Shown here piece by piece: positions 50,523 through 59,819 of a stretch of DNA of 64,000 nucleotides. Each line of letters opens with the position of its first letter. The stretch's first letter is position 1. The notes beneath the pieces are model-generated. The model saw only the letters and a list, made by a program, of their open reading frames with translations, was not told where the DNA came from and made no database searches. The DNA comes from JBGQBN01 sp041494805 (lineage in GTDB: Bacteria; Acidobacteriota; Terriglobia; Terriglobales; Acidobacteriaceae), in NCBI GenBank assembly GCA_041494805.1, contig JBGQBN010000015.1:15883-79882 (forward strand). Reading direction: 5' to 3'. Made by a program: the position numbers and the translations under genes.

Positions 50523-51626
50523 ATGAAGATCGCTCTGGTTTCGAAAGCCATCTATCCCGTGCGCGGCGGCGTGGAACTGCATGTGCACAACCTGGCCTGC
50601 GAGCTGACCCAGCTCGGTCATCAGGTGCATGCCTTTACTTCCTCCAAGGCCGCTGGCACGTTCCCGTCCGTGGATTACCAGGTCTCCGCCGGAATGAAAG
50701 TTCCGGCGCTCTACGCCGCGCTGCGCCGGGGTGGCTTTGAAGTGTTGCATGCCCACGGCGCGCGCAGCGCCATCGCCTGCGGGGCGCTGGTGGCGGGGAA
50801 GTTGCTGGGGATGCGGACCTTGTTCACACCGCACTGTTTCTATCCCCCCCAGGATTGGCGCGGCCGGCTCAAGCGCGGCCTGTTCGATCCTACCCTGGGC
50901 AAGCTCGCGCTTTGCCAGGCAGACCGCATCATCTGCCTGACCGAGAACGACCGCCACGACGCCATTCAATGCGGTGCCCCGGCCGAGCGCATCCGTATCA
51001 TTCCCAATTCGATCCGCCTGCCCGCAATTCCAGACGATGGCCTCCACGACCACAGCCGGCTCGACGATTTCCGCGAACGCTACCGGGTGAACACGTTTCT
51101 GCTCAGCGTGGGACGGCTGGATCGAGTGAAGCACGGCGACCTCATCATCTCAGCTCTCCCCCAGCTTCCTTCTCATCTGCAACTGATGTTCATTGGGCCG
51201 GACGCGGGCTGCCGGCGACAGTGGAACGCTCATGCCGAACAGCTCGGCGTGGCCGCCCGGGTGCGATTCGTGAGTGAAGTCCCCGATGAAGATCTGTTAC
51301 TCGCGTACCGGGCGAGTGCGGCCGTCGTCATGGCATCTTTCTATGAGGGTCTGCCCACTGTTCTGCTGGAGGGGATGGCGCTGGGCACGCCCGTCATTGC
51401 CGCCGATACCGGCGGAATTCGTTACCTGATCCAGCACGGCGTGAATGGATTGCTCTACCGCTATGACGATCTGGCGGGTTTGTGCGCCAACCTCCGCCGA
51501 TGTCTGGAGACGGAACCGCAAATCATGGCCATGAAAGCCAATGCGTGCGAACTGGTCAGAAAACACTATTCGTGGGCAAGGAACGCCGCCCGGGTGGCCG
51601 CCCTGTACGACGGCACGGAGAACTGA
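50523..51626 (+). CDS. Glycosyltransferase family 4
   Basis: A 367-residue GT-B-fold retaining glycosyltransferase. It starts with MKIALVSKAIYPVRGGVELH, typical of GT4, has ENDRHDAIQCGAPAERIRII before the donor domain, and the E-x7-E motif lies in SFYEGLPTVLLEGMALGTP. It transfers a sugar from a nucleotide donor to the lipid-linked repeat unit at the cytoplasmic face. It is separated by one base from the next gene. Confidence 0.92.
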   Translation: MKIALVSKAIYPVRGGVELHVHNLACELTQLGHQVHAFTSSKAAGTFPSVDYQVSAGMKVPALYAALRRGGFEVLHAHGARSAIACGALVAGKLLGMRTLFTPHCFYPPQDWRGRLKRGLFDPTLGKLALCQADRIICLTENDRHDAIQCGAPAERIRIIPNSIRLPAIPDDGLHDHSRLDDFRERYRVNTFLLSVGRLDRVKHGDLIISALPQLPSHLQLMFIGPDAGCRRQWNAHAEQLGVAARVRFVSEVPDEDLLLAYRASAAVVMASFYEGLPTVLLEGMALGTPVIAADTGGIRYLIQHGVNGLLYRYDDLAGLCANLRRCLETEPQIMAMKANACELVRKHYSWARNAARVAALYDGTEN

Positions 51627-51627
51627 A

Positions 51628-53079
51628 GTGGCCTCGCCCGCCGCAATGTGGGAGGACGTGAATGCCGCCTTCGCACCCTTCACGGGTACCTGTCTCTACG
51701 CCATCCGCGCCGACGCGTTTTTTCACTTCGCGTTGGAGGACAGTAATCACAGACGGTTTGTGGCGAAAAACCTGCTCTATCCGTTCGCCTTCCGCTGGAG
51801 GTCACGCCACGCTCCTCCAAATCCGGGATTGGCCGGGCTGGGCGAATACTGGTTCATCTCCGACTATGCCGCGGAACCGGGATTTGGCAGCCTGCGTCCG
51901 CTGCTGCTCTCCTGCGACGCGCCAGCCACGGTGGTGGCAAGTTCCAAGGTCCTGGCCGCGCGTAGCCGTGAGCTGGCCGGTATGCTCCACGTGAACGTCA
52001 TATCCGCCGATGCGTACCACGCCCTATCGCTCGCCGAGTGGCGTACGCTTTGGCAGCGCTCGCGAGCCGATTATGCTTCCCTGCTGGAGACTTCGCCCCG
52101 GCGGCTGCTCCCCGTTTTTAAGGCGTCGCGTTTCGTACTCCGGACTCTGCTGCTTCGCGCCTACCTCTACCAGCGCATGTACGACGCGCTTTTTGCCGCA
52201 AGCAAACCCCGGGCGGTGATTATGCATAACGACTTCACATCTCTGAGTTACCTGGGCCTCTCGGCGGCCCTGCGGGCCGGCATCCCGGATTTCACGCTGC
52301 AGCACGGCTTCCCCAGTCCAGAATACTTCCCGGGGTCGGCCTCCCATTACCTGGTATGGGGACCGGCATTTGCCCACTTCATGCAGGAGCGCGGAGGCGT
52401 GAGGACGCGCTACGTTGCGGTGGGAGCACCGCGTCTGGATGCCACAGTCTTGGCCGCCGGAAAACGGCACAGGGCGCGCCACAAGATCAACACTACGGGA
52501 CTATCCCAGGACGGCAAACTGAACCTGCTCTTCCTTTCGCAGAGTCATTCCCCGGTATTCTCGAAGGCGGAGCATCACCAGATTCTCGCCCTGGTTTCGG
52601 CGCTGGCGCAGGAACCGTGGCTCCGCTTGGTGGTGCGCGCGCATCCTCAGGAGTCTGCCAAGGCGTGGCGCCGCTACGCCGGCTTGGCCTCCGCCGCTAC
52701 GGTTCCGGCGGAAGTTTCACTGACCGAATCTGTGCTTGCCGCCGACCTCATCCTGGCGGTCAACTCGACCGCCATGCTCGAAGCCGCCTTGCTGGGCGCA
52801 CCCGTCGTGCAGATTGCCCTGCCCGAGTTCTGCGACCGGCTGGGTCTGTTGCGCTTTCCGCGACCGGTAAGGGACCTCGCGTCGGCCCGCGCCGCGCTGC
52901 GGCTACTCTCGGATGATCGGCAGCGCCAGGCACTGGTCGTCGAGCAGCAGACGCTGCTTCGTGCCTGGGTGAGTGAACCCGGCCAGGGCACGGCTGCCGC
53001 TTGGCGCTACATCCGCGCCAAGACCAAATCCGGCGCCACCTGCGCGCCCCCAGTAGCCGCTTGGGAAGAGGCGCGTTAA
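51628..53079 (+). CDS. GT-B-like surface carbohydrate transferase (CDP-glycerol transferase-like)
   Basis: A 483-residue cytoplasmic protein with two Rossmann-like halves. The middle contains MHNDFTSLSYLGLSAALRAG and LQHGFPSPEY; the C-terminal half has LNLLFLSQSH, VVRAHPQES and ADLILAVNSTAMLEAALLG. The HPxE and NSTAxxEA pattern is typical of CDP-glycerol glycerophosphotransferase, polysialyltransferase and KDO transferase-like enzymes. It probably adds a sugar or polyol phosphate. The GTG at 51628 follows GGAG and lies one base after the previous stop; an ATG at 51646 is also possible. The specific donor is unknown. Confidence 0.72.
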   Translation: MASPAAMWEDVNAAFAPFTGTCLYAIRADAFFHFALEDSNHRRFVAKNLLYPFAFRWRSRHAPPNPGLAGLGEYWFISDYAAEPGFGSLRPLLLSCDAPATVVASSKVLAARSRELAGMLHVNVISADAYHALSLAEWRTLWQRSRADYASLLETSPRRLLPVFKASRFVLRTLLLRAYLYQRMYDALFAASKPRAVIMHNDFTSLSYLGLSAALRAGIPDFTLQHGFPSPEYFPGSASHYLVWGPAFAHFMQERGGVRTRYVAVGAPRLDATVLAAGKRHRARHKINTTGLSQDGKLNLLFLSQSHSPVFSKAEHHQILALVSALAQEPWLRLVVRAHPQESAKAWRRYAGLASAATVPAEVSLTESVLAADLILAVNSTAMLEAALLGAPVVQIALPEFCDRLGLLRFPRPVRDLASARAALRLLSDDRQRQALVVEQQTLLRAWVSEPGQGTAAAWRYIRAKTKSGATCAPPVAAWEEAR

Positions 53080-54497
53080 TGTCATTGTTTCTCATCTGCG
53101 CGTACTTCACTTGGCTGGCAGTACAGAACCTCGCCTTGCCCTGGGCTTACCGGCAGCATCTGTTGTCGGAACCTGCCATCGTAATTCTCATGGCTGCGAA
53201 AGAAGTCATCTTGGTCGGTGCCCTCGCCCTGCTCCTCTATCGCGGATTCCGGAAAGACCTGGGTTTCAAAGCGCCGGACAAGTTTGCCCTGGCGTACATC
53301 CTTCTTCTGGTCTCCTATCTGGTGTTCGCTCCCTACGCACTCGGCTCGAAGGCATCGTTTGGGCTGCGCATGATTTCCTTGCGCAGCGTTATCTCTTTGG
53401 CGCTCTTCTATTTTTGGGGCCGCCTTTCATTCCTGGGAATTGGCGAACTGCGCCGCTTGATCCAGTTCGTGGTCGGCCTGCAAATGGCGGTGGCAGGGTT
53501 CGGACTGGTGGAATGGTTTTTCCTGCCCACATCATTTTGGAGCAGCACGGTGGGTGTGGGCGCATTCATGCTGGACGTGAAAGGGCTGCTCGAAGGGCAG
53601 AACGTGGCCAACGGTCTACCTTCCAACATGTTCCAGTTCGGCGTACGCCGCCTGATCTCAACCTATGGAGATCCGCTGGCCATGGGAATTGCGGGCGTTT
53701 TCCCGTTGCTGGTTTGTCTAGGCCGGCTTTGGCGGCCGGGGCTGCGGGTCGCAACCCAACTGGCTTCCTGGCGGATGGCCGCCTTGCTGATCGCGGCGGC
53801 ATTGTTACTCACGCTGGGGCGGGAATCGATTGGCGCAGCCGTACTCGGAATCGCCTTGCTGGCTTGGTGGTCGGGACAATCGCGCCGGCTTGCCCTGCCC
53901 CTCGGAATGGCGGCGATTGCGCTCCTGCTCCTCCCCCCGCTGTGGACCCACCTCGCCGACACTGTAACTTTCCGGGAAGCCAGTGCAGCCACCCACGCGC
54001 GCATTCTCTATTCCAGCTGGCAACAGATTCCCGGCATGCTGGTGGGGAAGGGCTTAGGAGAAGCCGGGGGATGGGCGGTTTCGCTGGCGGGTGTGCGATC
54101 GGAAGTGGGAGAAAACTTGTATCTTGACCTGATGGCACAGACCGGAGCCTTGAGCGTTCTGCTGCTGGTGGGATTTCTACTCGCCACGGCTCGAGCCGCC
54201 TTCGCTTATGCCAGAAAGTTTCCCGACCCGCTGATTTCGGTTGCCTTCCTGGCGGCGGCCGCGCACATCGTCTCCCGCTCCGCCCTGGCGATTTTTTCTC
54301 CCTCGCTCTTCGGGGTGGTTCCCCTCGCCAGCTTCTTTTTCTTATGCGGCACGGGCTTTACCACCATGCAGAGAATTCGATCGCAGTCCGGGCTCAGGGC
54401 TCGCCGAGTGCTGGTATTGCGCCCGGCCAACGGGTCCAGTTCAGAACCGGCGGTTGGTCTCCACCGAATCCGCCGCGATGACCGCCAGGAACAATAA
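53079..54497 (+). CDS. O-antigen ligase/polymerase-like membrane protein (Wzy candidate)
   Basis: A 472-residue polytopic membrane protein with about eleven hydrophobic segments. A large loop near the C-terminal third (about residues 300-350, ATHARILYSSWQQIPGMLVG and GENLYLDLMAQTG) is the pattern of Wzy/WaaL proteins (GHENxY-like). In a cluster with Wzx and Wzz it is the best candidate for the repeat-unit polymerase. The ATG at 53079 overlaps the previous stop (TAATG). The C-terminal tail after residue 435 is basic and cytoplasmic. Sequence conservation in this family is low, so the assignment is partly by context. Confidence 0.82.
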   Translation: MSLFLICAYFTWLAVQNLALPWAYRQHLLSEPAIVILMAAKEVILVGALALLLYRGFRKDLGFKAPDKFALAYILLLVSYLVFAPYALGSKASFGLRMISLRSVISLALFYFWGRLSFLGIGELRRLIQFVVGLQMAVAGFGLVEWFFLPTSFWSSTVGVGAFMLDVKGLLEGQNVANGLPSNMFQFGVRRLISTYGDPLAMGIAGVFPLLVCLGRLWRPGLRVATQLASWRMAALLIAAALLLTLGRESIGAAVLGIALLAWWSGQSRRLALPLGMAAIALLLLPPLWTHLADTVTFREASAATHARILYSSWQQIPGMLVGKGLGEAGGWAVSLAGVRSEVGENLYLDLMAQTGALSVLLLVGFLLATARAAFAYARKFPDPLISVAFLAAAAHIVSRSALAIFSPSLFGVVPLASFFFLCGTGFTTMQRIRSQSGLRARRVLVLRPANGSSSEPAVGLHRIRRDDRQEQ

Positions 54498-54509
54498 CGA
54501 GTTTGCCGC

Positions 54510-55469
54510 ATGCCTCGTTGCCTCGTCTGTGATATCCCGGCCGGCAGCATCGTCGAACGCCACGGTGCCTACCGTATTCGCTGTTGCCCGCAATGCGGAC
54601 TGCAGTTTTCCGATCCCATGACAGGTGCAACCGGGAACTACGCCGAAGCCTACGATCGCGACCGAGGACCAGAGGAGGTCATGGGCGAGGGGCTGCCCTA
54701 CCTGGAGTGGACCGAAGCAGCCTCCCCCGAACTCATGGAATTCGGCTCGTTCCTGACCGCAGCCCAGCAATTTGCCCTGCAACTCGCCCGGAAAAGGTTT
54801 CCTCACCCCCAGCAGCTTCCCGCCCTCGACATCGGTTTTGGCGCCGGGTGGTTTCTGGGCGCGCTGCGGGCTGCGGGATTCAGCCCCTATGGCCTGGAGG
54901 TGGCGGAGGCGCCGGTGTCGGTCTTATCGAAGAAAGGCTTCGCCACTTGCAAACAGTCCGAAGGACAGCTTCCGCCGGGGTGGCCGCATCCGCTGCTGAT
55001 CACCGGGTTTGAGATCCTGGAGCACCTGGAAGATCCGCTGGGGTTCCTTTCCGGATGGCGCCGCCAGTATCCCGGGGCTGAGCTGATTCTCAGCGTTCCT
55101 GATGAGCGGCGTTGGTTTCTGCTCGGTGGCCGGGAGGCGCACGATTATCCCCCCAATCATCTGACCCGGTGGTCGCCCCAGGCGCTCAAGCTGGCCCTGC
55201 GCCGGGCCGGATTCTTCCATGTAAAGGTTTGGCAGGTGTGTCCTACCGCGCAAGAACTGAGCATGGCCCGAATTCGGCGATTCCTTCCCTCGGGAACGTC
55301 AGGTCGGGCGGCACACCGGCCGGCTACCCCCACCACCACCCTTTCCCAGGAACTGCGCAAGCGGAGCTTGCGAAGAAAACTGTTCTGGCCGATTGCCGCG
55401 GCCTTGCCCCTGTTTGGCAAGACGGCCTGCTCCATGGTGGCGTGGGGCTCGAATGGCCGGCCACTCTGA
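54510..55469 (+). CDS. SAM-dependent methyltransferase with N-terminal zinc ribbon
   Basis: A 319-residue class I methyltransferase. Cysteines CLVC (C4, C7) and CPQC near residue 26 form a likely zinc ribbon, followed by LDIGFGAGWFLGAL (SAM site) and FEILEHLEDPLGF. Near residue 220 it has YPPNHLTRWS, almost identical to FPPNHLTRWN in the protein at 58155; the two are clear paralogues with the same domain order. It probably methylates a sugar of the polymer. It lies 12 bases after the polymerase gene. Confidence 0.85.
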   Translation: MPRCLVCDIPAGSIVERHGAYRIRCCPQCGLQFSDPMTGATGNYAEAYDRDRGPEEVMGEGLPYLEWTEAASPELMEFGSFLTAAQQFALQLARKRFPHPQQLPALDIGFGAGWFLGALRAAGFSPYGLEVAEAPVSVLSKKGFATCKQSEGQLPPGWPHPLLITGFEILEHLEDPLGFLSGWRRQYPGAELILSVPDERRWFLLGGREAHDYPPNHLTRWSPQALKLALRRAGFFHVKVWQVCPTAQELSMARIRRFLPSGTSGRAAHRPATPTTTLSQELRKRSLRRKLFWPIAAALPLFGKTACSMVAWGSNGRPL

Positions 55470-55560
55470 TTTTTGCGCGCTGTTCTCGTTCCTCCGCGAT
55501 GCTTTAGTCCGGTTTGGTCGTTCGAGAATCCTCGATCGTTGACCCTCCCGCGCCCGCTTT

Positions 55561-56688
55561 ATGAAAAAAGTTTTAGTCGTCTTCGGCACCCGGCCCGAGG
55601 TCATCAAGATGGCGCCCGTGATCCGCTGCCTGCAGCACAGCCGGAAGCTCAAGCCGGTGGTCTGCGTCACCGCGCAGCACCGCCAGATGCTCGATCAGAT
55701 GATGCAGGTCTTCGGGCTGAAGCCGGACTACGACCTGAACATCATGACCGAGCGCCAATCACTGGTTGAAGTCACGAAACGTACCCTGGATGGTGTGACT
55801 GAAGTGCTGCACAAGGTGCGCCCCGCATGCGTCGTGGTGCAAGGGGATACCACGACCGCCTTCGGCGCCTCGCTGGCCGCGTTCTACGAACAGACACCCG
55901 TCGCCCATGTGGAGGCCGGGTTACGCAGCCACGACAAGCGAAACCCGTTTCCGGAGGAAATCAACCGGCGTTTGACCACGCACCTCGCTGACCTACATTT
56001 CGCGCCCACAGCCACGGCCCGAGGCAATCTGCTGGCCGAGGGCGTCGATCGGAAGAAGGTCGCCGTAACTGGCAACACGGTCGTGGATGCGCTCCGCTTC
56101 ATGATGCACGCGGTGAACGGCGCGGCTGCCCATCTCGATGGGCTAGAAAGCATCGACTGGAAACAAGACATTCCCGTGCTGGTAACGGCCCACCGGCGTG
56201 AAAACTGGGACAAGATAGGTCAGATCTGCGAAGCCCTGCGCGCCGTGGTCCTGCTCGACTCTCGTATCCACGTGATCTTCCCCGTACACCCCAATCCGGT
56301 CTTGCGCCATGCAGTGGAAACCGAAGTGGGTGGCGCCAGACGAGTTCATTTGCTTCCGGCTCTCCCCTACCCAGACTTTCTCGGCCTGATGAAGTACTGC
56401 CGCGTGGTGGTGACCGATTCCGGCGGGGTACAAGAAGAAGTCGTAAGCCTGGGAAAGCGGGTGGTTGTGATGCGTGAAACCACGGAGCGGCCAGAAGTGA
56501 TCAGTTCCGGCTATGGCATCCTCGCTGGCACCCAGCCCATCAGCATCGTGCGCGCCGTGGCCATGGCGCTGGCAACCGAAACCCGCAGCCCGAGGCGCAA
56601 CCCATTCGGCGACGGGCGAGCCGCGGAACGGATCGTCAGGCGCCTGGAGATCCACTTGCAAAGCGCCCATCCTCATGCGCAGCTCTGA
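55561..56688 (+). CDS. wecB: UDP-N-acetylglucosamine 2-epimerase (non-hydrolysing)
   Basis: WecB interconverts UDP-GlcNAc and UDP-ManNAc in the cytoplasm. The 375-residue length is normal. Diagnostic segments include VFGTRPEVIKMAPVI, QGDTTTAFGASLAAFY, HVEAGLRS, FPEEINRR, VTAHRRENWD and TDSGGVQEE, so all catalytic acidic and His residues known for the family are in place. It supplies ManNAc units, consistent with the WecG/TagA-type transferase at 42452. The 3' end overlaps the flippase start by 14 bases. Confidence 0.96.
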   Translation: MKKVLVVFGTRPEVIKMAPVIRCLQHSRKLKPVVCVTAQHRQMLDQMMQVFGLKPDYDLNIMTERQSLVEVTKRTLDGVTEVLHKVRPACVVVQGDTTTAFGASLAAFYEQTPVAHVEAGLRSHDKRNPFPEEINRRLTTHLADLHFAPTATARGNLLAEGVDRKKVAVTGNTVVDALRFMMHAVNGAAAHLDGLESIDWKQDIPVLVTAHRRENWDKIGQICEALRAVVLLDSRIHVIFPVHPNPVLRHAVETEVGGARRVHLLPALPYPDFLGLMKYCRVVVTDSGGVQEEVVSLGKRVVVMRETTERPEVISSGYGILAGTQPISIVRAVAMALATETRSPRRNPFGDGRAAERIVRRLEIHLQSAHPHAQL

Positions 56689-58168
56689 ACCCGTCGGCAT
56701 CCTCGCCATCACACCCACGCCGGGGCTGCCGCCAACCGGCACACCGGATCATTCTGACTTGTTGCGCATCCAGAATCGGGCCAAGCGCGCCCTGCCCAGC
56801 CTGGCCCTACGCTATGGCCTGGTCCTGGCCATCAATCTGGCCGGCACCGTGGTGCTCTCCCGCCTCCTCGGGCCTTCGCTTTGGGGTGTTTTTGCCATTG
56901 CCCAGGTGGTCTACATGAGCAGCCAGGAAGTTCTGGGCCGCGGGGTGGCGACCTATCTGATCAAGAAAAGGGGCGCGCCCTCGCCCGCCGAGCTTCGTAC
57001 CACCTTCGCAGTGCAGCATCTTCTGGGACTCAGTTTTCTGATTTTGGTGATCGCGATTACGCGCCCGGCAGCTCGCTGGTATGGACGGCAGGAGTTAATC
57101 CCACTGCTTCTAGCCGCAGCTCTGGCTTCGTATGGGTATGCCTGGCGCAGCATTCCGCTGGCGCTCCTGGAACGGGGCTTCGAGTACGTCAAGGTCGCCG
57201 GGATTGAAGTTCTGGAAGCCGCCATATTCAGCGGCGTTGCCATCGTGCTGGCTGGCTTCGGCCATGCCATCGCGGGTCTTACAGCCGCGATTGCGTTACG
57301 CAGCCTGTTGCCCACCGGCCTAGCATACCTCCTGAGGCCAGCCCGGCCGGCGTTGCTCTTCTGCCGGCACACCGTAGGGACGGTCGCCGATTTCGGACTC
57401 TCGGTTGCGGCGGGCAGTCTAGTGAACATCGCCATCTTGTCTGTCCCGGCGCTTTTTGTGGGAAAGCTTGCTGGCATGGAAGCGCTGGGCGTGGTGCAAC
57501 TCGCGTTTTCGCTTTACGGCAGCCTGCTTTTTGCAACCGCGGCCATCTTGCGCTTGAGCTTCAGCACCTATTCCCGCCTGGTGGAGTTCCCCGGGGAACT
57601 GCAAAAACAGGTCAACCAGTACTTGGAAGGACTGTCTGCGATCTTGCTTCCTGCCATTGTGCTCTTTGCCGGACTCAGCCCAGCCTGGGTGCCCTTGATT
57701 TTCGGTGTCCGCTGGCACCTGCTTCCCGCACTCCTCCTGACGCTGGCGCCCGGCTACTTTTTCGTTTCGGTTTTTTGGGGAATCTTGAGTCCTGCGTTAC
57801 TGGTTTCAGGAAAGCACCGTCAAATGCTTCTGTGGCTTGCAGGCTTCCTGGCGGCTTATGGGTTGCTGAGTTGGCGGCTTACCCGGCGTTGGGGAGCGCT
57901 GGGCGTTCCGGCGGCCTTTTCCGCCATCGAGGTCCTGTTTCATCCGCTGCTGTTCTGGATGTACACCCGAGTTCACGGTCGCCTCCGCTACAACAGAATA
58001 TCTGCCGAAATGGCGGCCGGAGCAATCTCCCTGGCGTTGCTCTGGACGGCCACGCACTACAACAGTCTTGCGGCAGTGATGGTCGTGACCTCGTATTTGA
58101 CCGTCTGGTATTTGCGCAATGGGCAAGACCTACGGTCCATCGGCGCGGTTGTGAATGACCCCGCGTAA
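56675..58168 (+). CDS. Lipid-linked repeat-unit flippase (Wzx, MOP superfamily)
   Basis: A 497-residue polytopic membrane protein with twelve or more helices. It begins with the cytoplasmic SLALRYGLVLAINLAGTVVL and the MOP-type segment LSRLLGPSLWGVFAIAQVVY. The family (polysaccharide biosynthesis protein, RfbX-type) flips undecaprenyl-linked repeat units across the inner membrane. The ATG at 56675 overlaps the wecB end; the following methyltransferase start overlaps its own end by 14 bases. With Wzy and Wzz it completes a Wzx/Wzy-dependent pathway. Confidence 0.9.
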   Translation: MRSSEPVGILAITPTPGLPPTGTPDHSDLLRIQNRAKRALPSLALRYGLVLAINLAGTVVLSRLLGPSLWGVFAIAQVVYMSSQEVLGRGVATYLIKKRGAPSPAELRTTFAVQHLLGLSFLILVIAITRPAARWYGRQELIPLLLAAALASYGYAWRSIPLALLERGFEYVKVAGIEVLEAAIFSGVAIVLAGFGHAIAGLTAAIALRSLLPTGLAYLLRPARPALLFCRHTVGTVADFGLSVAAGSLVNIAILSVPALFVGKLAGMEALGVVQLAFSLYGSLLFATAAILRLSFSTYSRLVEFPGELQKQVNQYLEGLSAILLPAIVLFAGLSPAWVPLIFGVRWHLLPALLLTLAPGYFFVSVFWGILSPALLVSGKHRQMLLWLAGFLAAYGLLSWRLTRRWGALGVPAAFSAIEVLFHPLLFWMYTRVHGRLRYNRISAEMAAGAISLALLWTATHYNSLAAVMVVTSYLTVWYLRNGQDLRSIGAVVNDPA

Positions 58169-59138
58169 GTCTCCGATGCATCCACCTCCTATGAAATGTC
58201 CGGTCTGCGCTTCTTCCAAAAACGCGGTGGTGGAAACCTTCGGCGAGTTCAAGATTCGCGATTGCTCCGATTGCGCACTACAGTTTGCTGATCCTTTGCG
58301 CTACGATACCGCCAACTACGAGCAGGCATACGCCAGGCAGGATAGTTCCAAGCCGGATTTCTACGTCCCCGCAATGCGGTGGCTGGCAGAATCGAGTCCC
58401 GACCTGCGAGAGTTTCCCTGGTTCCTGTTCTCTGCTCAATGGGCTGCTCTGCGCTGGCTCGGCAACAACGTCCCCGTGGGTGAGCCGTTACTCGACCTGG
58501 GCTGTGGTTCCGGCTGGTTCCTGGCTGCGCTGAAGGCGCACGGCTATCGGGCGATGGGCGCCGAAATCGGCATCAAGCCCGTTGAAATTCTCCAGCAGCG
58601 CGGCTTCACCGTTGCCTGCGGTTCGATTGAGTCCATTCCATCGGATTGGCCCAGGCCGGCGGCCGTGACCATGTTTGAAGTACTTGAGCACCTGCCCGAT
58701 CCATTGGGCATGCTGCGCAGCATCCGAGAGCATTTTCCCTCTGCCAAGCTCGTCATCAGCGTTCCATCCCCAACCCGCTGGACCAAACGTGGAGCCCACC
58801 GCGACCCGGCAGACTTTCCGCCCAACCATTTGACCCGATGGAATGTTGCCAGTTTGCGACACGCTCTCGAATTGGCGGGGTACACAAATGCGGCGGTGGA
58901 ACCATCCCGGCCCACCAACCGGGAGTTCTCTGCCGTTGGGATACAGGGCTGGCTGCTCGATCGGAAGAGGGCTGACATGGCCGACCGAATGGCTGATGCC
59001 ATTGTCCCCACCCGATTGCGCTCCCTACATTCTGAGATCAGAGCGCGAAAGAAGAAAGCCATCCTGGGCGCTGCGCTGGTGCCGTTATTCCTGGCCAAGG
59101 GATGGTCCGGCATTTCTCTGCTGGCCACGGCGGGTTAG
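58155..59138 (+). CDS. SAM-dependent methyltransferase with N-terminal zinc ribbon (paralogue)
   Basis: A protein of up to 327 residues, paralogous to the one at 54510. It has CPVC and CSDC zinc-ribbon cysteines, the SAM motif LLDLGCGSGWFLAAL, MFEVLEHLPDPLGML and FPPNHLTRWN. Possible starts are the ATGs at 58155, 58176 and 58191; the last aligns best with the start of the paralogue. No strong ribosome binding site helps to choose. It probably modifies a different position or sugar from its paralogue. Confidence 0.84.
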   Translation: MTPRKSPMHPPPMKCPVCASSKNAVVETFGEFKIRDCSDCALQFADPLRYDTANYEQAYARQDSSKPDFYVPAMRWLAESSPDLREFPWFLFSAQWAALRWLGNNVPVGEPLLDLGCGSGWFLAALKAHGYRAMGAEIGIKPVEILQQRGFTVACGSIESIPSDWPRPAAVTMFEVLEHLPDPLGMLRSIREHFPSAKLVISVPSPTRWTKRGAHRDPADFPPNHLTRWNVASLRHALELAGYTNAAVEPSRPTNREFSAVGIQGWLLDRKRADMADRMADAIVPTRLRSLHSEIRARKKKAILGAALVPLFLAKGWSGISLLATAG

Positions 59139-59237
59139 CTGAATCACGCAGCCCACCCAACCACCAACTTCTTTTCTTCGCCTCATCAGTCCGGCTTGAA
59201 GCCTGATAAGACCTATTCCACTCAGATGGAGGACTAC

Positions 59238-59819
59238 GTGAATCATCAATCCGTTTACCAAGAACCAGTCCCAACCGGCAGCAATGGCTCAAAGTCAGCC
59301 ACCCCGCTGGTCAAGGACAAACAAACCGTTTCGCCAGAAGGGGAGTCGGTCGCCCCACAAATCGCGGATGTGGTTGTGGATCACCGGCCTCTCCACGAAG
59401 ACGAACGCGGCGAGCTGGTTGAAATCTACAACCCGGCCTGGGGTCTTCACCCGGCTCCCCTGGTCTACGCTTATTTCGTTTGCATCCGGCCGCGTCAGGT
59501 AAAGGGCTGGGTGGTACACCGGCTGCAGGATGATCGTCTGTTTTTCCTCGGTGGAGTCGCGCGGGTTGCGCTGTTCGACGATCGCCCGGTTTCTCCGACC
59601 TATCGAATGTTGAATGTGTTTGTGATGAGCGAACGCAATCGTGGTCTGGTGATCATCCCCAAAGGCGTGTTTCACGCTGTGAAGAACATCGGGAACGGCG
59701 ACGCTTTCTTCATCAACCTGCCGACCCGGGCATTCAATCATTCTGATCCCGACAAGTATCGCTTGCCCCTCAAGAATGACCTGATTCCATTTGCCTTCGA
59801 GGATGGACTGAATCCCTAA
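59238..59819 (+). CDS. dTDP-4-dehydrorhamnose 3,5-epimerase-like cupin (RmlC family)
   Basis: A 193-residue protein. From about residue 55 it matches the RmlC cupin: HEDERGELVEIY, RPRQVKGWVVHR, LVIIPKGVFHAVKNIGN and the terminal DPDKYRLPL. The first 50 residues are a Ser/Pro/Thr-rich extension that is not normal for RmlC. GGAGG ends 5 bases before the GTG at 59238, which therefore seems the start; an ATG at 59226 and a TTG at 59196 are also in frame. rmlA, rmlB and rmlD are absent from the window, so the sugar acted on may come from elsewhere or be other than rhamnose. Confidence 0.8.
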   Translation: MNHQSVYQEPVPTGSNGSKSATPLVKDKQTVSPEGESVAPQIADVVVDHRPLHEDERGELVEIYNPAWGLHPAPLVYAYFVCIRPRQVKGWVVHRLQDDRLFFLGGVARVALFDDRPVSPTYRMLNVFVMSERNRGLVIIPKGVFHAVKNIGNGDAFFINLPTRAFNHSDPDKYRLPLKNDLIPFAFEDGLNP

